From Letharia columbiana (taxonomy: Eukaryota > Ascomycota > Lecanoromycetes > Lecanorales > Parmeliaceae): a stretch of 64,000 nucleotides of DNA. Position numbers and translations under genes: made by a program. Position 1 is the first letter of the stretch; every line of letters starts with the position of its first letter. The notes below the pieces were generated by a model. It saw nothing but the letters and a program-made list of their open reading frames with translations, ran no database searches and was not told where the DNA came from. The DNA lies in NCBI RefSeq assembly GCF_014066305.1, contig NW_023501052.1:248001-312000 (forward strand), written 5' to 3'. Positions 36,915 through 46,500 of this stretch are shown here, piece by piece.

Positions 36915-37009
36915 AGCGCTAACTCGAAGAGACTTAGCGAGGCGAGCTAACTCGAAAGAGCTTAGCGATCTTAATATATTCTAAGAAACTAAGGTAAGCT
37001 AATAAAAAG
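36915..37009 (-). repeat. Right ~95-base inverted repeat of the nested insertion
   Basis: The reverse complement of 24909-25005, ending in CTAAGAAACTAAGGTAAG, immediately before the resumed Tc1-like terminal repeat. Confidence 0.7.
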
Positions 37010-37010
37010 T

Positions 37011-37075
37011 CGGAGGCGGAGCTAAATCAGCTTTGCCAAGTATTCTTATTTAATTTGCAATTTATAAATGCAGAA
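37011..37075 (+). mobile_element. Displaced outer end of Tc1-like copy A1
   Basis: These 65 bases (AAAAAGTCGGAGGCGG ... TTTGCAATTTATAAA) are the outer part of the Tc1-like terminal inverted repeat missing from the copy that breaks off at 24908. They are scarcely RIP-mutated. Confidence 0.7.
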
Positions 37076-37476
37076 AACTCTATAATTCTTAGCGTCGAGA
37101 AAATCGCATACTAAGGTATCTATTAACTCCTTCTAGATCTTCTATAAAAGTTATTAATACGTAGTTTAAGGATAAATATCCTATATTCAAGATACTTAAT
37201 TTAATCTACTCTATATTTCACCTCTAAATCTTATATCTTTTATCTTAAATTTCTATTAATTACTCTATTCTAGCTCTTAATAGAGTATCTATAAATATTT
37301 AATATATAACGCTTTTCAAGAACTTCGAATTAGAATTACATTAAAATATAGAAAAAGTTTAATATATTTACTATAAAGATCTTGTTGTTAGACGTTATGG
37401 CGATATTCCTTTAAGAGTTCAAAGGCAGCTGATAAGTGTGTGCGATGTTCTCGATGCCATGAATTGTAACGTTTTT
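37076..37476. other. AT-rich, RIP-like sequence without recognisable element
   Basis: Four hundred bases between two Tc1-like ends, mostly AT-rich with no open frame. The last 80 bases have more normal composition. I see no gene. Confidence 0.5.
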
Positions 37477-37997
37477 TATGAATTGCAAATTAAATAAGAA
37501 TGCTTGGCAAAGCTGATTCAGCTCCGCCTCCGACTTTTTGTTAGCGTTATTCATAGAAAATTGTAGAGAACGTACTTGCCACTCTTGCAATAGCCACTGT
37601 CGTCTGCTACCTCAGTTGGATATTCGTGATACCGAAGCTAGTGGGTATACACGCTTTTCCTAGTATTTTGTCTCTGACTTAGGCGTATAATAGCCATATC
37701 GCCAGCCCTTGCTTCGGACGCGATACTACCATTCAGAAAGGATCCCTCTGTACGCCAGCGTGCCCAACTCTAAATCCCATTGGCGACCTGAAGCCGTAGC
37801 TGCGGATGCCTGTTCCAGTATATCGACGGCGTATCGATGGGAGCGGAACCTTGCTATCTATAGTGACACCGTGATCCCTCGTGACAGGTACATTCATACA
37901 CAAGGGCGATGCCGCAGCCTCTCACCTGCCTTAGAACGTAGATGCGGCGTCATTTTGAGACCTTTCGACACGTCTTTCAGAACGATTTTGAAGGATT
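37477..37997 (+). mobile_element. Internally deleted Tc1/mariner-like element, 3' end lost (copy A3)
   Basis: The left inverted repeat is intact and little mutated. The coding part keeps more of the N-terminus than copy A2: it continues into HWRPEAVAADA and STAYRWERNL, which resembles a transposase helix-turn-helix, and then jumps at about 37,930 to the C-terminal RRHFETFRHVFQNDF segment. The deletion therefore differs from that in A2. The element breaks off at about 37,997 where the poly-A tract follows. Confidence 0.7.
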
Positions 37998-38040
37998 TAC
38001 AAACAATCAAATTAGGGGTTTTAAAAACTTTGGGGGGATT

Positions 38041-38055
38041 AAAAAAAAAAACCCC

Positions 38056-38097
<42 letters not shown>

Positions 38098-38104
38098 AAA
38101 TTAA

Positions 38105-38161
<57 letters not shown>

Positions 38162-38258
38162 CCCAATTAAAAAAAAAAAAAAAGGGGGAAAAAAAAAAAA
38201 AAAAAAAATAAAAAATTTTTAAAAAAAAAAAAAAAAAAAAAAAAGGAAAAAAAAAAAT
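38041..38258. other. Abnormal homopolymer tract, probable assembly artefact
   Basis: About 220 bases are almost pure A, broken only by short runs of C, G or T (AACCCCCAATT, AAGGGGGAAA). The pattern starts in the middle of copy A3 and does not match a poly-A tail or a microsatellite. It looks like low-quality consensus at a collapsed repeat or scaffold join. Confidence 0.6.
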
Positions 38259-39070
38259 ATTTATTTCCAGTCTTCTTACGCTAATTCTCCGGCAAACCGC
38301 GAATTGCAGGGCTCTCAAGCACCCTTAGGTACAATATATCCAGTCTTCTTCTATTGGGAGAGCAGTGCCAGCAATTGGACTAAATTCCATCAGATGCGGC
38401 GATCTCTGTACACTGTATTGCTACAGTGTCGGCTACATCAAGACGACACTTCGATTCCGACGACAAGGCTTACCTCGATTGCTACTTTTTACTTCCTAGC
38501 CAACCCACAGGGCTAGTTCTTGGCCTACTTTGTGCCTCAGGACCATTACTTCTCCATACGTCGTGCCACGCAATTCGCTCTTGGCCGTACATTTCTTTAG
38601 AAGTATACTTTGTCGTTGATTATGAGAGGTCCAACTTCTCCGTCAACCAGACCCCATTTCTCGACCCATCTCTACGATATTCCTTTTTGTTCATTAGTTT
38701 TCCTAATGATTTTTTTTTTTCTTTAGCGTCTCATGCTCGAAGGTTCAGTGACCCACAATTCTTGCGACCTAGGACTAGCTCCAGGAAGCGAAAGAGATCA
38801 AAAGTCTCTTCGGCCCGTGACATCCAATGTATGGTATACACTGTGACTGACAGGATGATTATTTTATATAGCTACTCCCGCAGCACTGTTCATATCCAAT
38901 AGCATCATCTCATACGGCCTTTAAATTGACTAGGTATTTGGGACAATATGAGATATTGTGTGCGCTCTCTTACTCAAGAGCATCATCACGTGCGCTGCAA
39001 TAGCTAGTCGCATGATACCACACGTCTGCAAGTTGATGACTAACCAATGTAAGTAGACAGGTCCTCTGCC
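38259..39070. other. Intergenic, no gene supported
   Basis: Sequence of normal composition after the homopolymer tract. A 158-codon open frame at 38426-38902 has no recognisable domain and no splice context. The right end is the upstream flank of the acetyltransferase pseudogene. Confidence 0.45.
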
Positions 39071-39850
39071 ATGCAAATCCTTGTTACTTCAAAGTCTTCG
39101 TTCGCATGTAGTCTTCTCGCCTGCTTTCCACGGACCCCCAGCGTGCGCGCCTGGTGGGAAGCCAGCAACGGCAAAGCCACACGTTCCGACGACACCGCTC
39201 GCTTCGTCACGATCACAGACAACGGCAAAATCATTGCCTTTGCCTAGTGGACAGTGGCTTCCTACAGCGGAGCCGACGCAGCAACAATGGGAGGGGGCGG
39301 CCCGGATGCTCTACCTGAGGGGCCAGAAGGGAGCGAGAAGAATCCGTTCAGTCAATTCTTCGGGGCTCTGGCGAAACAGAGGAAGAAGATCATGACAGAG
39401 AGAGGTCATTACTGTAAAATATATCTCAACATACCGTAGCCGCTGGGTGACACGACCAAAGTACGGTCAGTGTTTAGAGATGCTCGCTACCCTACCAGAA
39501 CACCAAGGCAAGTGAGCGGCGAGCCAGTTGATTTGATGGGGTTTAGCGCAGGCCGACGAAGATGGGTTAGAAGCCCATATCAAAGCCTGACCTGAAGGAG
39601 CACCGATCTATGAGCACTTCGGGTGGCGGATGGAAGGGGAAGTGGTGGCTTTGTTTGGGAAGTATACGGAGCTCTGCATGTGGACGCCTGTCCAAGAGAG
39701 TGGACACGGCCCACAGGTGATGTGGAATATTGGCATGTTCAGAGTAAGAGGATCGAGCAAAAGTCGTGCATCGAGAGCGAAGGCTTTTAACGAGATTGCA
39801 AAAGTCCTACAATTGCCAGAAAATGATAACAATTGTCACAATATTTTGGT
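39071..39850 (+). pseudogene. GNAT-family N-acetyltransferase pseudogene
   Basis: The frame opening at the ATG at 39071 reads through FPRTPSVRAWWEAS, DNGKIIAFA, a stop (TAG, 39245-39247) and W, then NPFSQFFGAL, as in fungal GNAT-like acetyltransferases. After a disturbed segment at 39,415-39,480 the frame resumes with LPEHQGK, stop (39513-39515), ASQLI, stop (39534-39536), WGLAQADEDGLEA, stop (39588-39590), PEGAPIYEHFGWRMEGE and YTELCMW. The acetyl-CoA-binding QGxGxA loop and the terminal GW strand of the fold are visible. At least four in-frame stops, at least one explained by CAG to TAG, show it is dead. The N-terminus is probably incomplete. Confidence 0.75.
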
Positions 39851-39890
39851 AAGAACCCTCTCATTTTACCTGCAAGAAGAAGCGAGAAGT

Positions 39891-40154
39891 CGTACAATTC
39901 AGGCCCAGTGCCAGAAAAGAATGACACTTCTCGCAGATTTTGCCCAAAAATGGTTATTTTATCTGCGAGGAAATTGGTGCTATTGTTTTTCTTCCTCTTT
40001 TTGTTGTCTAATCCTTTCTTTTAAGATCCTTTGACAGTAGAAGTCGGGTTGTTTCAATCAATACCCACAGAAATTTGCGCAAATGAAAAGAAAGACAGCT
40101 TGCACCTATGGTGAATTGGACTTCTCTCTGTGCATGACTTTTGCTACATTCTCT
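39891..40154 (+). repeat. Dispersed ~250-base repeat, copy 2
   Basis: The diverged partner of 20492-20738. It contains a small hairpin (CTCGCAGAT ... ATCTGCGAG). It lies between the two pseudogenes and covers the place where the 3' end of the DUF6536 gene would be expected. Confidence 0.55.
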
Positions 40155-40324
40155 CGCGACGGTCACCATTATGAAGTCTGACAGGAGTGCGAGGTTTTGC
40201 AAGTGCGAGGAAGAAGATCTCGGTAGAAAACGGTAAGCAATCAAGCCGCCCTTTGACATTCCCTCGTTTCGGCCATACAAACACCCAACAACCGGCGCCG
40301 CAACATCCCTCGCAGTGGTAGAGG

Positions 40325-42331
40325 AGCAATGTCCCACGCCCTTTGCGTCTTGACTTACCAACGCCACCACTGAACCGGAAACCTGGATACCGAAGTGTAG
40401 TAAGATAACGGCTACCAAAAAGATCAGAGCGTTTCTGCCGAGCTTGTTCAGTATAGATGGCAGTCTCGTCAACATTGCCACTCACATCACCAGGGCTGAG
40501 TACCATCTTCGCCGGTTTGCGGCCGAGGCCCAACGCCGTCTTGAAGGGCGCCATTCCCTGGGCACTGGCCGTTTCCACGCAACGTTGCAATCTACTCGAA
40601 AATCCCTGTACGATACAATACTCATGCCTTGGGTGTGGACATCCGGTCTTTCCAGGAACGATGCTAACGCATCTCCAAGGATCGAAAGGGGTGGGTCAGA
40701 GTGCTTGGAGTAGCGGATAGCCGTGTAAATTATGGACAAACATTTGCAGAAATTGCCGCAGCAAACAACTGGATTCTGATCAGACACCGTGGGTACCCAC
40801 ACATCGAACAGGCAGTTCGCTTATCAATCATGATTCGATGGGAATAGACCACACCACGGCGCTTACCCGTGGGACGATATGAGGCCATGCAGTAATCTAT
40901 CTCGTAGCCTACCACGTTCCAGTGGGAGATGGCCGAAATCTCTTGGTCTTCGCTCTCGTACCCGTGCGCTGCGAGCTTTTTGCAGCTGAAAGTGTTTGAC
41001 TGTCTGCACATCCACTCGCCAGGATGGTTACCCTTATGCACACCGAGCTCAATAGCGCCCTGTCTCCCACAAGCTAGCACGGAATTGTTGGCATTGTTCG
41101 TATTATTGGTGTCTAGGACGATCAAAACAATGTCTGAACGATCTCCAAACGGAGTCGAGTACTGTTTTAAACCATCAAGCGGGCTTAGTCTTGTCAGGCT
41201 CGTGCCGTTATGCGCAGCATTTTGCATGTTTACGATATCCCCAGAGGTCGGCCAGGAAGCTTGATTAGTTGAGGCTGCTAATGGCTGCATTACTGGCAAG
41301 CCCCTATCGCTCACAAGACCCAAGACTTGCTCACTGCCTCTTTCTTCTAGAGTTCTATTTGTTGCACTGAGATCCCAAGGGGCGTTGTTTAAGTAATCTG
41401 GCGTCACGACTATCCAGTTGTAGCTATCGCTGACCAAGGTTGGAAACACCGCTGAATTGTATCTGTACTCACCGGCGATAAGTGTTGTGTATAGATCATG
41501 GAGTTTCCTCATGTCACTTACAGAAGATGAAGAGGGACAGAGGATACCCCTAGAATAGCACAAATGACCAATCTATCCCGACCGATGTGTCTGAGGTTTC
41601 GAAAGCTCGGCACCCAAATATTTTTTGTGTGCTCTTTCAATTTCCGAGGGTGTAGGCGCCGCCAGAAGTTGCATACACAGGTCTGAGGCGCCGAGTAAGA
41701 GGGCACTGAGCAGGTTGATTACCACGTGAAGATCCGTACTAATCTTCTCCGTCTTGGAACAATCACCTTGGTAGAGAGTATTGATATCGCTATTAGCTCC
41801 CCATTTCGACTTGAACACAACCGTACACAAAAGGTTAATTAGGAAGATCACTACCGAGGTTACGGAGCAAGTTTGCATAACAATATCTCTTCTCGAATGC
41901 CAGGTCCTAAATTTTTTCGCCCGTTCATGTTCTGGGTCTGCTTTGGGAAACCAAGGTCGTAAGAGCCTTAGCGTTGCGAATCGAGCTTTTGCGAATCCTT
42001 CTTTCATCTCGGCCGGAGTCGGAGCGTTCTCACTTGGTGCATCGCGCGAGCATTGAGGTTGGAGTCCAATGAGGGGAGTCTCTTCGGCTGCTGAAGACCT
42101 CTTGACGCTCAGAGATTCAGTGGGGGTCCGGCTGCATCTATTAGGAGCATAGAGGTAAACGAAGGAAAAGTACTTACATAGCACTCCCGCCCTAAGCAGC
42201 AGTTTAGCGAAGTCTTCGGTCTCTAGCGCCTGGAGCCACAGGTCTCTCTCTTCGGCAACGTTCGGTGGGGTCCCAGCCCGACTGACAGATTCTTCGGTAG
42301 GCGTCATTTCTTCCTTCGTAGGCGATTGCAT
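40325..42331 (-). pseudogene. DUF6536-type fungal membrane protein, frame-broken and 3'-truncated
   Basis: From the ATG at 42331 a polar N-terminus leads to SRRDIVMQTCSV and a membrane helix (VVIFLINLLCTVVF), then ISTDLHVVINLLSALLLGASDLCMQLL, which recalls the DUF6536 family. Near 41,590-41,640 the conserved reading frame switches (AHKKYLG to WVPSFRNLRHI) without a splice signal, a frameshift. An intact intron (41521-41463) then joins SVPLHLL to YNSAVFPTL. Later exons hold NVVGYEIDYC, LSILGDALASFLERPD, WRPSRRRWASAA and a last helix near 40,400. The usual C-terminal membrane region is missing. The family's function is unknown. Confidence 0.6.
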
Positions 42332-42407
42332 ATTGCGACGACAAATGCAGGGAAAGGAACGTTGATTGATCCGAATCAACAGAAATTGTATTATGAACCC
42401 CTGGCAT

Positions 42408-43934
42408 TTTCGAGGTTGCTGATTCTCAGCCTCGCGGATGCCTTGTTTGGTGAGTAAAGTAGATTGATTGGTTCCCAGATATTGATAGGCGCCTTATTTT
42501 GCTAATGTAGCGACGGAATGGGACGATACCAGGCGAGGGTGTTCGACTTTTTTTCGAGCGGGTTCGAAGACATGACAGCAGCCCCCCCCAAAAGTTGTCC
42601 AAGGCTCACGAGCAAGATTTTCTTGACAGCTTTCTTATCCCATTCTCAATTGTCGCAATACAGGCTTGCCTTTCTTACATCAACCCATCCGTTATCTTCA
42701 AGAGAGTGTGGCTGCAGCAGCTACCGCGGGCAGTGCTCCCAGAGCGTTCCAATCGCCATGAAGACCGAAAAGACGCATATGCAGCCCTGCAACGATCGGA
42801 CACGGAAGAGATTCGTACGCATGCCGTCTACGTCAGGCTGATGTTCAGAACAAGTGGCAGTTCCGCAGACGGACGAAGGTTACTAATTTCACGGCTAAGC
42901 AATACAGAAAAAAAAAACTTTGTCGTGTATAAAACGAAGAGCTTGCCTCTCCCGTTCTAGAATCTAAGTTGCAGGACTTCCCAGATAAGTATTGCCGTTG
43001 TCTTTCTGTGGGTAAATAGATGTCATGCCAAGACTTCAACTTATTCTGACCATTAGTCTGACGTCTTCGTGCATATCATCATCCATTGCCCTCATTCCGT
43101 TGCAGAGGATGCATGGTTTGAGCATTCGCTTGGGGAAGAAAAACAACCAAATGTCCAATCAAAAAGCGAACGCATTTGCGAATCCTTTCGTGCCTACCAA
43201 TCTTTCAATTAAACCCTGCGTTTTTTTATCCCTTCATCTCCTAATCATGAATCATGGAAACACTGACCCTGCCTGATCTGCTTGCCCTCTTGGGATTCTA
43301 TATCCTCCATGTCCTCGGTCTGTATGTTTACGTCATATACTTCGACTCCTGTCCACGTTCCCAGGGCGCAAAACCCGCAGCAGTAAACATCGGGAAAGAT
43401 CCAAAGTTGCGCACACAATGTAGTTCATATATAGCATGAGATATCATGAGCCGAAGAGACTTCGGTTCCTGGACATGCTTGAAAGATCGTGAGAATTGTT
43501 GTATCATTGAACGTTAAGGTATGAGACGTAAAGGAATATTACACTCTCAGATGGGGGACAGCACCTATTCGGATGGAGAGTACCGTTGAATTACGACAAC
43601 ACGATGAGAAGAGCCCATGGCGAAGTCCTCAACCCACGTATATAGGCTACAGTGGGTTTCTGGGGGCATATGGTTAGGTAGACGTGATTTGCTCGCTGGT
43701 AAAGGCCTGCTTGCGACCAAAACAGTCAGCGGCATAGGTTTATGCCGCCGACTGCAAGAACACACAGACTTTCTGGTAACTTTTACTTTTCTTGTCTCAA
43801 GGTGCTTTTTGGTACTCTACCTCGGCTATTCTCCGGCAAATTGCGATTTGAAGCGCGCGCAACAAACCCCATCATTCTTCCTTACCCCATCTCTCATCTA
43901 CGCCAAACCCCCAGCCTATCCTCCCCCCACCACC
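42408..43934. other. Intergenic stretch, no supported gene
   Basis: About 1.5 kb with scattered short open frames lacking domains. The last 150 bases before SEM1 are pyrimidine-rich, as expected of a fungal promoter. Confidence 0.5.
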
Positions 43935-44377
43935 ATGTCAGCAGCAGCAGACGGCTCCGGCCCCACGGCCAAAGCAACCACCGCCACCACCACCGACACC
44001 TCCACCACGCTCAAAGACCAGCAAAAGCCCGCCGCGGCGCTGGAGGAGGACGACGAGTTTGAGGACTTCCCCGTCGACGGTACGCCCGTTCTTTCTTTTC
44101 CCACGGTACAAGAGAGGTTGAGAGAGAGGAGGGGACGGTGTTGTGCTGACGGGTGCGCCTGCCGCAGATTGGGCTCCGGAAGAGAGCGAAGTGCCGCCGG
44201 GGCAGGAGGGCGGGACGACGCATCTGTGGGAGGAGAGCTGGGACGATGACGATACGAGTGAGGACTTTTCGAAGCAGTTGAAGTGAGTTCGTTGGGTTGG
44301 ACGCTGTCTGGGAATCTGGTTGGGGTGCTGACGATGTGCGCAGGGAGGAGTTGGCGAAGGTCAAGGGTCAGAAATAG
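43935..44377 (+). CDS. SEM1: 26S proteasome subunit Sem1/Dss1
   Basis: Exons 43935-44079, 44168-44282 and 44344-44377 encode 97 residues. After a threonine/alanine-rich N-terminus comes the hallmark acidic block EDDEFEDFPVDDWAPEE, then HLWEESWDDDD and the C-terminal helix FSKQLKEELAKVKG, which together identify Sem1/Dss1. The protein is a small disordered subunit of the proteasome lid and also of the TREX-2 mRNA-export complex and, in animals, of BRCA2. It spans the first exon junction at the aspartate before WAPEE. The gene converges on the phosphoglycerate kinase gene, with 289 bases between stop codons. Confidence 0.95.
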
Positions 44378-44666
44378 AGTTGGGGAGGAATCACGGAGGC
44401 ATTGATGGCGCTTGGGTTGCATAGATCGGATCAGATAAGACAGAGGCTCTGCCAATGCGAAAAGTCGAGATCAGAGCATGGATTTTGTGGTGCTATATGG
44501 GATCTATTGAAGCTTGCTTGCTAAAGAGAGGTCTATCTACAAGAAGAGGAGATCATAAGCCATTGTCGTCCAGTCATTTTCCTCCCCCTCCCATCTCAGA
44601 GCCTCATTCCGGTCCCTTCTCCGCATCAGAGCCACTTGCAGCAAGATCGTCCCCATAGGAGCTCAT

Positions 44667-46025
44667 CTACTTACCCCTCGGCTTCTCCGACAGCGTACTG
44701 ACGCCCGGCAGCTCCTTGCCTTCAAGCAACTCCAAACTCGCTCCACCCCCAGTCGATACATGACTGAGCTTATCCTCAACCCCATACTTGGCCGCCACAG
44801 TCGCTGTGTCTCCACCCCCAACGATGACGATATTTCCCTTTTTCACTGCTTCCGTCGCAGCTTCCATAACCATCTTTGTTCCATTCGCAAACGGTTCCAT
44901 CTCAAAGACACCTGGTGGTCCATTCCACAGTGTCGTCTTGGCCTCAGCGATGGTTTTCTTGAAGAGCTCAATACTCTTTTCGCCGCAGTCAAGCCCCATC
45001 CAGCCGTCTGGGACACCCTCAGAGTCGGTTGCATAGCCGGTCTTTGCATCCTTGTCGAACTTGTCCGCTGTCACATAATCGCAGGGTAGCACCAGCTTAA
45101 CGCCATTCCTCTTTGCCTTCTTAACCAGATCGCCCACGGTTTTGCTGCCGGCCTCGTCAAACAAGCTGTTGCCGATCTTGACATTCTCGAGTGTCTTCTT
45201 GAATGTAAACGCCATACCACCGCAGATGATCAAGCTGTCCACTTTCGAAAGCAGGTTATCAATCAGCTGGATCTTATCCGAGACCTTAGCACCACCAAGT
45301 ATGGCTAGGAAAGGTCGTTTGGGCTTCTCGAGCGCTTGGGCGAAATAGTCCAATTCCTTCTTCATCAAAAATCCCGAGGCTTTCTGCGGCAGCTTTACCC
45401 CAATCATAGAGCTGTGACCGCGGTGTGCTGTACCGAATGCGTCATTGATGTAGACATCACCCAGCGCCGTCAGTCCCTTGCGGAATTTGTCCACATCTCC
45501 CTTATCCGCCTTGACCTTCTTTCCTTCGCTATCCTTACTACTCCCTTCCTCCTCCGCATGGAATCGCAGATTCTCCAACAATATCACCTCCCCATCACTA
45601 GCTTTATCCACTGTCTCCTCGACTTCCTTTCCCACACAGTCCTCGGTGAAGATAACTTTCTTCCCGAGTAACTTCTCGAGCTCCGGAACGACAGGTTTTA
45701 GCGAGTACTTCGGATTGGGGTGACCGTCTGGGCGGCCGAGGTGGGACATGAGGATGATGGCCTTGGCGCCATGGTCGCCAGCGTATTTGATGGTGGGAAG
45801 GGCGCCGACGATGCGCTGGTTGTTGGTGATGTTCTTTTCGGAGTCGAGCGGGACGTTGAAGTCGACCTGGAAGATAGTGTTAGCTGGGTCTAATTACGCA
45901 GGAGAAGTGAGAGATTGAGGAAACGCGGATCGAGAGCAGTCGCAGTCGAATTTACATACCCTTATGAGGACTCTCTTCCCCTTGAGATCGACGTCGGTGA
46001 TAGCGAGCTTGTTGGAAAGAGACAT
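44667..46025 (-). CDS. PGK1: Phosphoglycerate kinase
   Basis: Exons 46025-45960 and 45866-44667 join in phase to 421 residues, close to the 416-418 usual in fungi. The intron lies after [22 protein letters not shown], just before the signature VDFNVPLD. The substrate-binding SHLGRPDG (residues 63-70), [12 protein letters not shown], the hinge NGPPGVFE and the nucleotide-binding GGGDTAT (372-378) are all present. The enzyme transfers phosphate from 1,3-bisphosphoglycerate to ADP in cytosolic glycolysis. The single early intron resembles those in other filamentous fungal pgk genes. No defect is seen. Confidence 0.97.
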
Positions 46026-46500
46026 GGTGTACAGTGGTTGAATTGATAGGTAATTAAGGAGTCCGACTTGCCAGGTAATGGAAGAATAGCAGCTTAAAGT
46101 ACTTTTCAAGAAGAAAATACCTATGCAAGGCGGAGTGTCGCTGTGATGTCAATGCGGTGAATTCCGAATCTTGGTGGGGGGCCGATCGAGTAGGTTGTTT
46201 TTGTTTGGTGGGGTTGTCACGTTCCACCACAAATGCCATAGCTAATTCACCTTTTGCATATCGATCTGTCTTTTGTTTTCTAGTCTGTACCGATCTTATC
46301 ACTTTACGTGCAGAGACTTTGCAGAGACTTATCTCAGAATGCCTCCATCACCTTTCGCTTATCGACATTTCCATCGTTGGACCTGAATTCGATCGGAAAC
46401 CTCGAGGACAGAGATGGTCAAGTTCCACAACAACCATCACCTTCATCATAGATATCGTCAGGCATATGTCATATGCATCAATACCTCACCATTATCTAGT
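46026..46500. other. Intergenic: PGK1 promoter and ASL 3' flank, no gene seen
   Basis: This 475-base stretch lies upstream of phosphoglycerate kinase and after the argininosuccinate lyase stop. Nothing else was recognised. Confidence 0.5.

Larger units (their letters stand above)
24909..37009. mobile_element. ~12.1-kb nested insertion bounded by ~95-base inverted repeats
   Basis: The left end (24909-25005) and the right end (36915-37009) are inverted copies of one sequence containing two tandem units around GATCGCTAAG and CCTTCGA..TTAGC. The outer flanks (GCTAACA at the left, GCTAATA at the right) look like a duplicated 7-8 base target inside the inverted repeat of a Tc1-like element, whose two parts are thereby separated. 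The host DNA transposon would be only about 1.1 kb (24909-25668 plus 36718-37009) before LTR elements landed in it. No transposase is recognisable in those remnants, so the superfamily is open; a 7-8 base duplication would suit hAT-like elements. Confidence 0.6.

Noticed and set aside
24909..37009. A Starship-like giant cargo element
   Set aside because: No tyrosine recombinase (DUF3435) gene or cargo genes are visible; the content is explained by nested ordinary transposons.
38041..38258. Poly-A tract as the tail of a retroposed cDNA or LINE
   Set aside because: The tract contains runs of C and G and lies in the middle of a DNA transposon without a preceding gene or target duplication; an assembly artefact is more likely.
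42137..42178. A possible 40-base intron (GTAAGTACTT ... CTAATAG) early in the DUF6536 gene
   Set aside because: Removing it shifts the downstream frame into a stop, while reading through keeps the frame open, so it was not used in the model although the gene is damaged and the original structure cannot be told.
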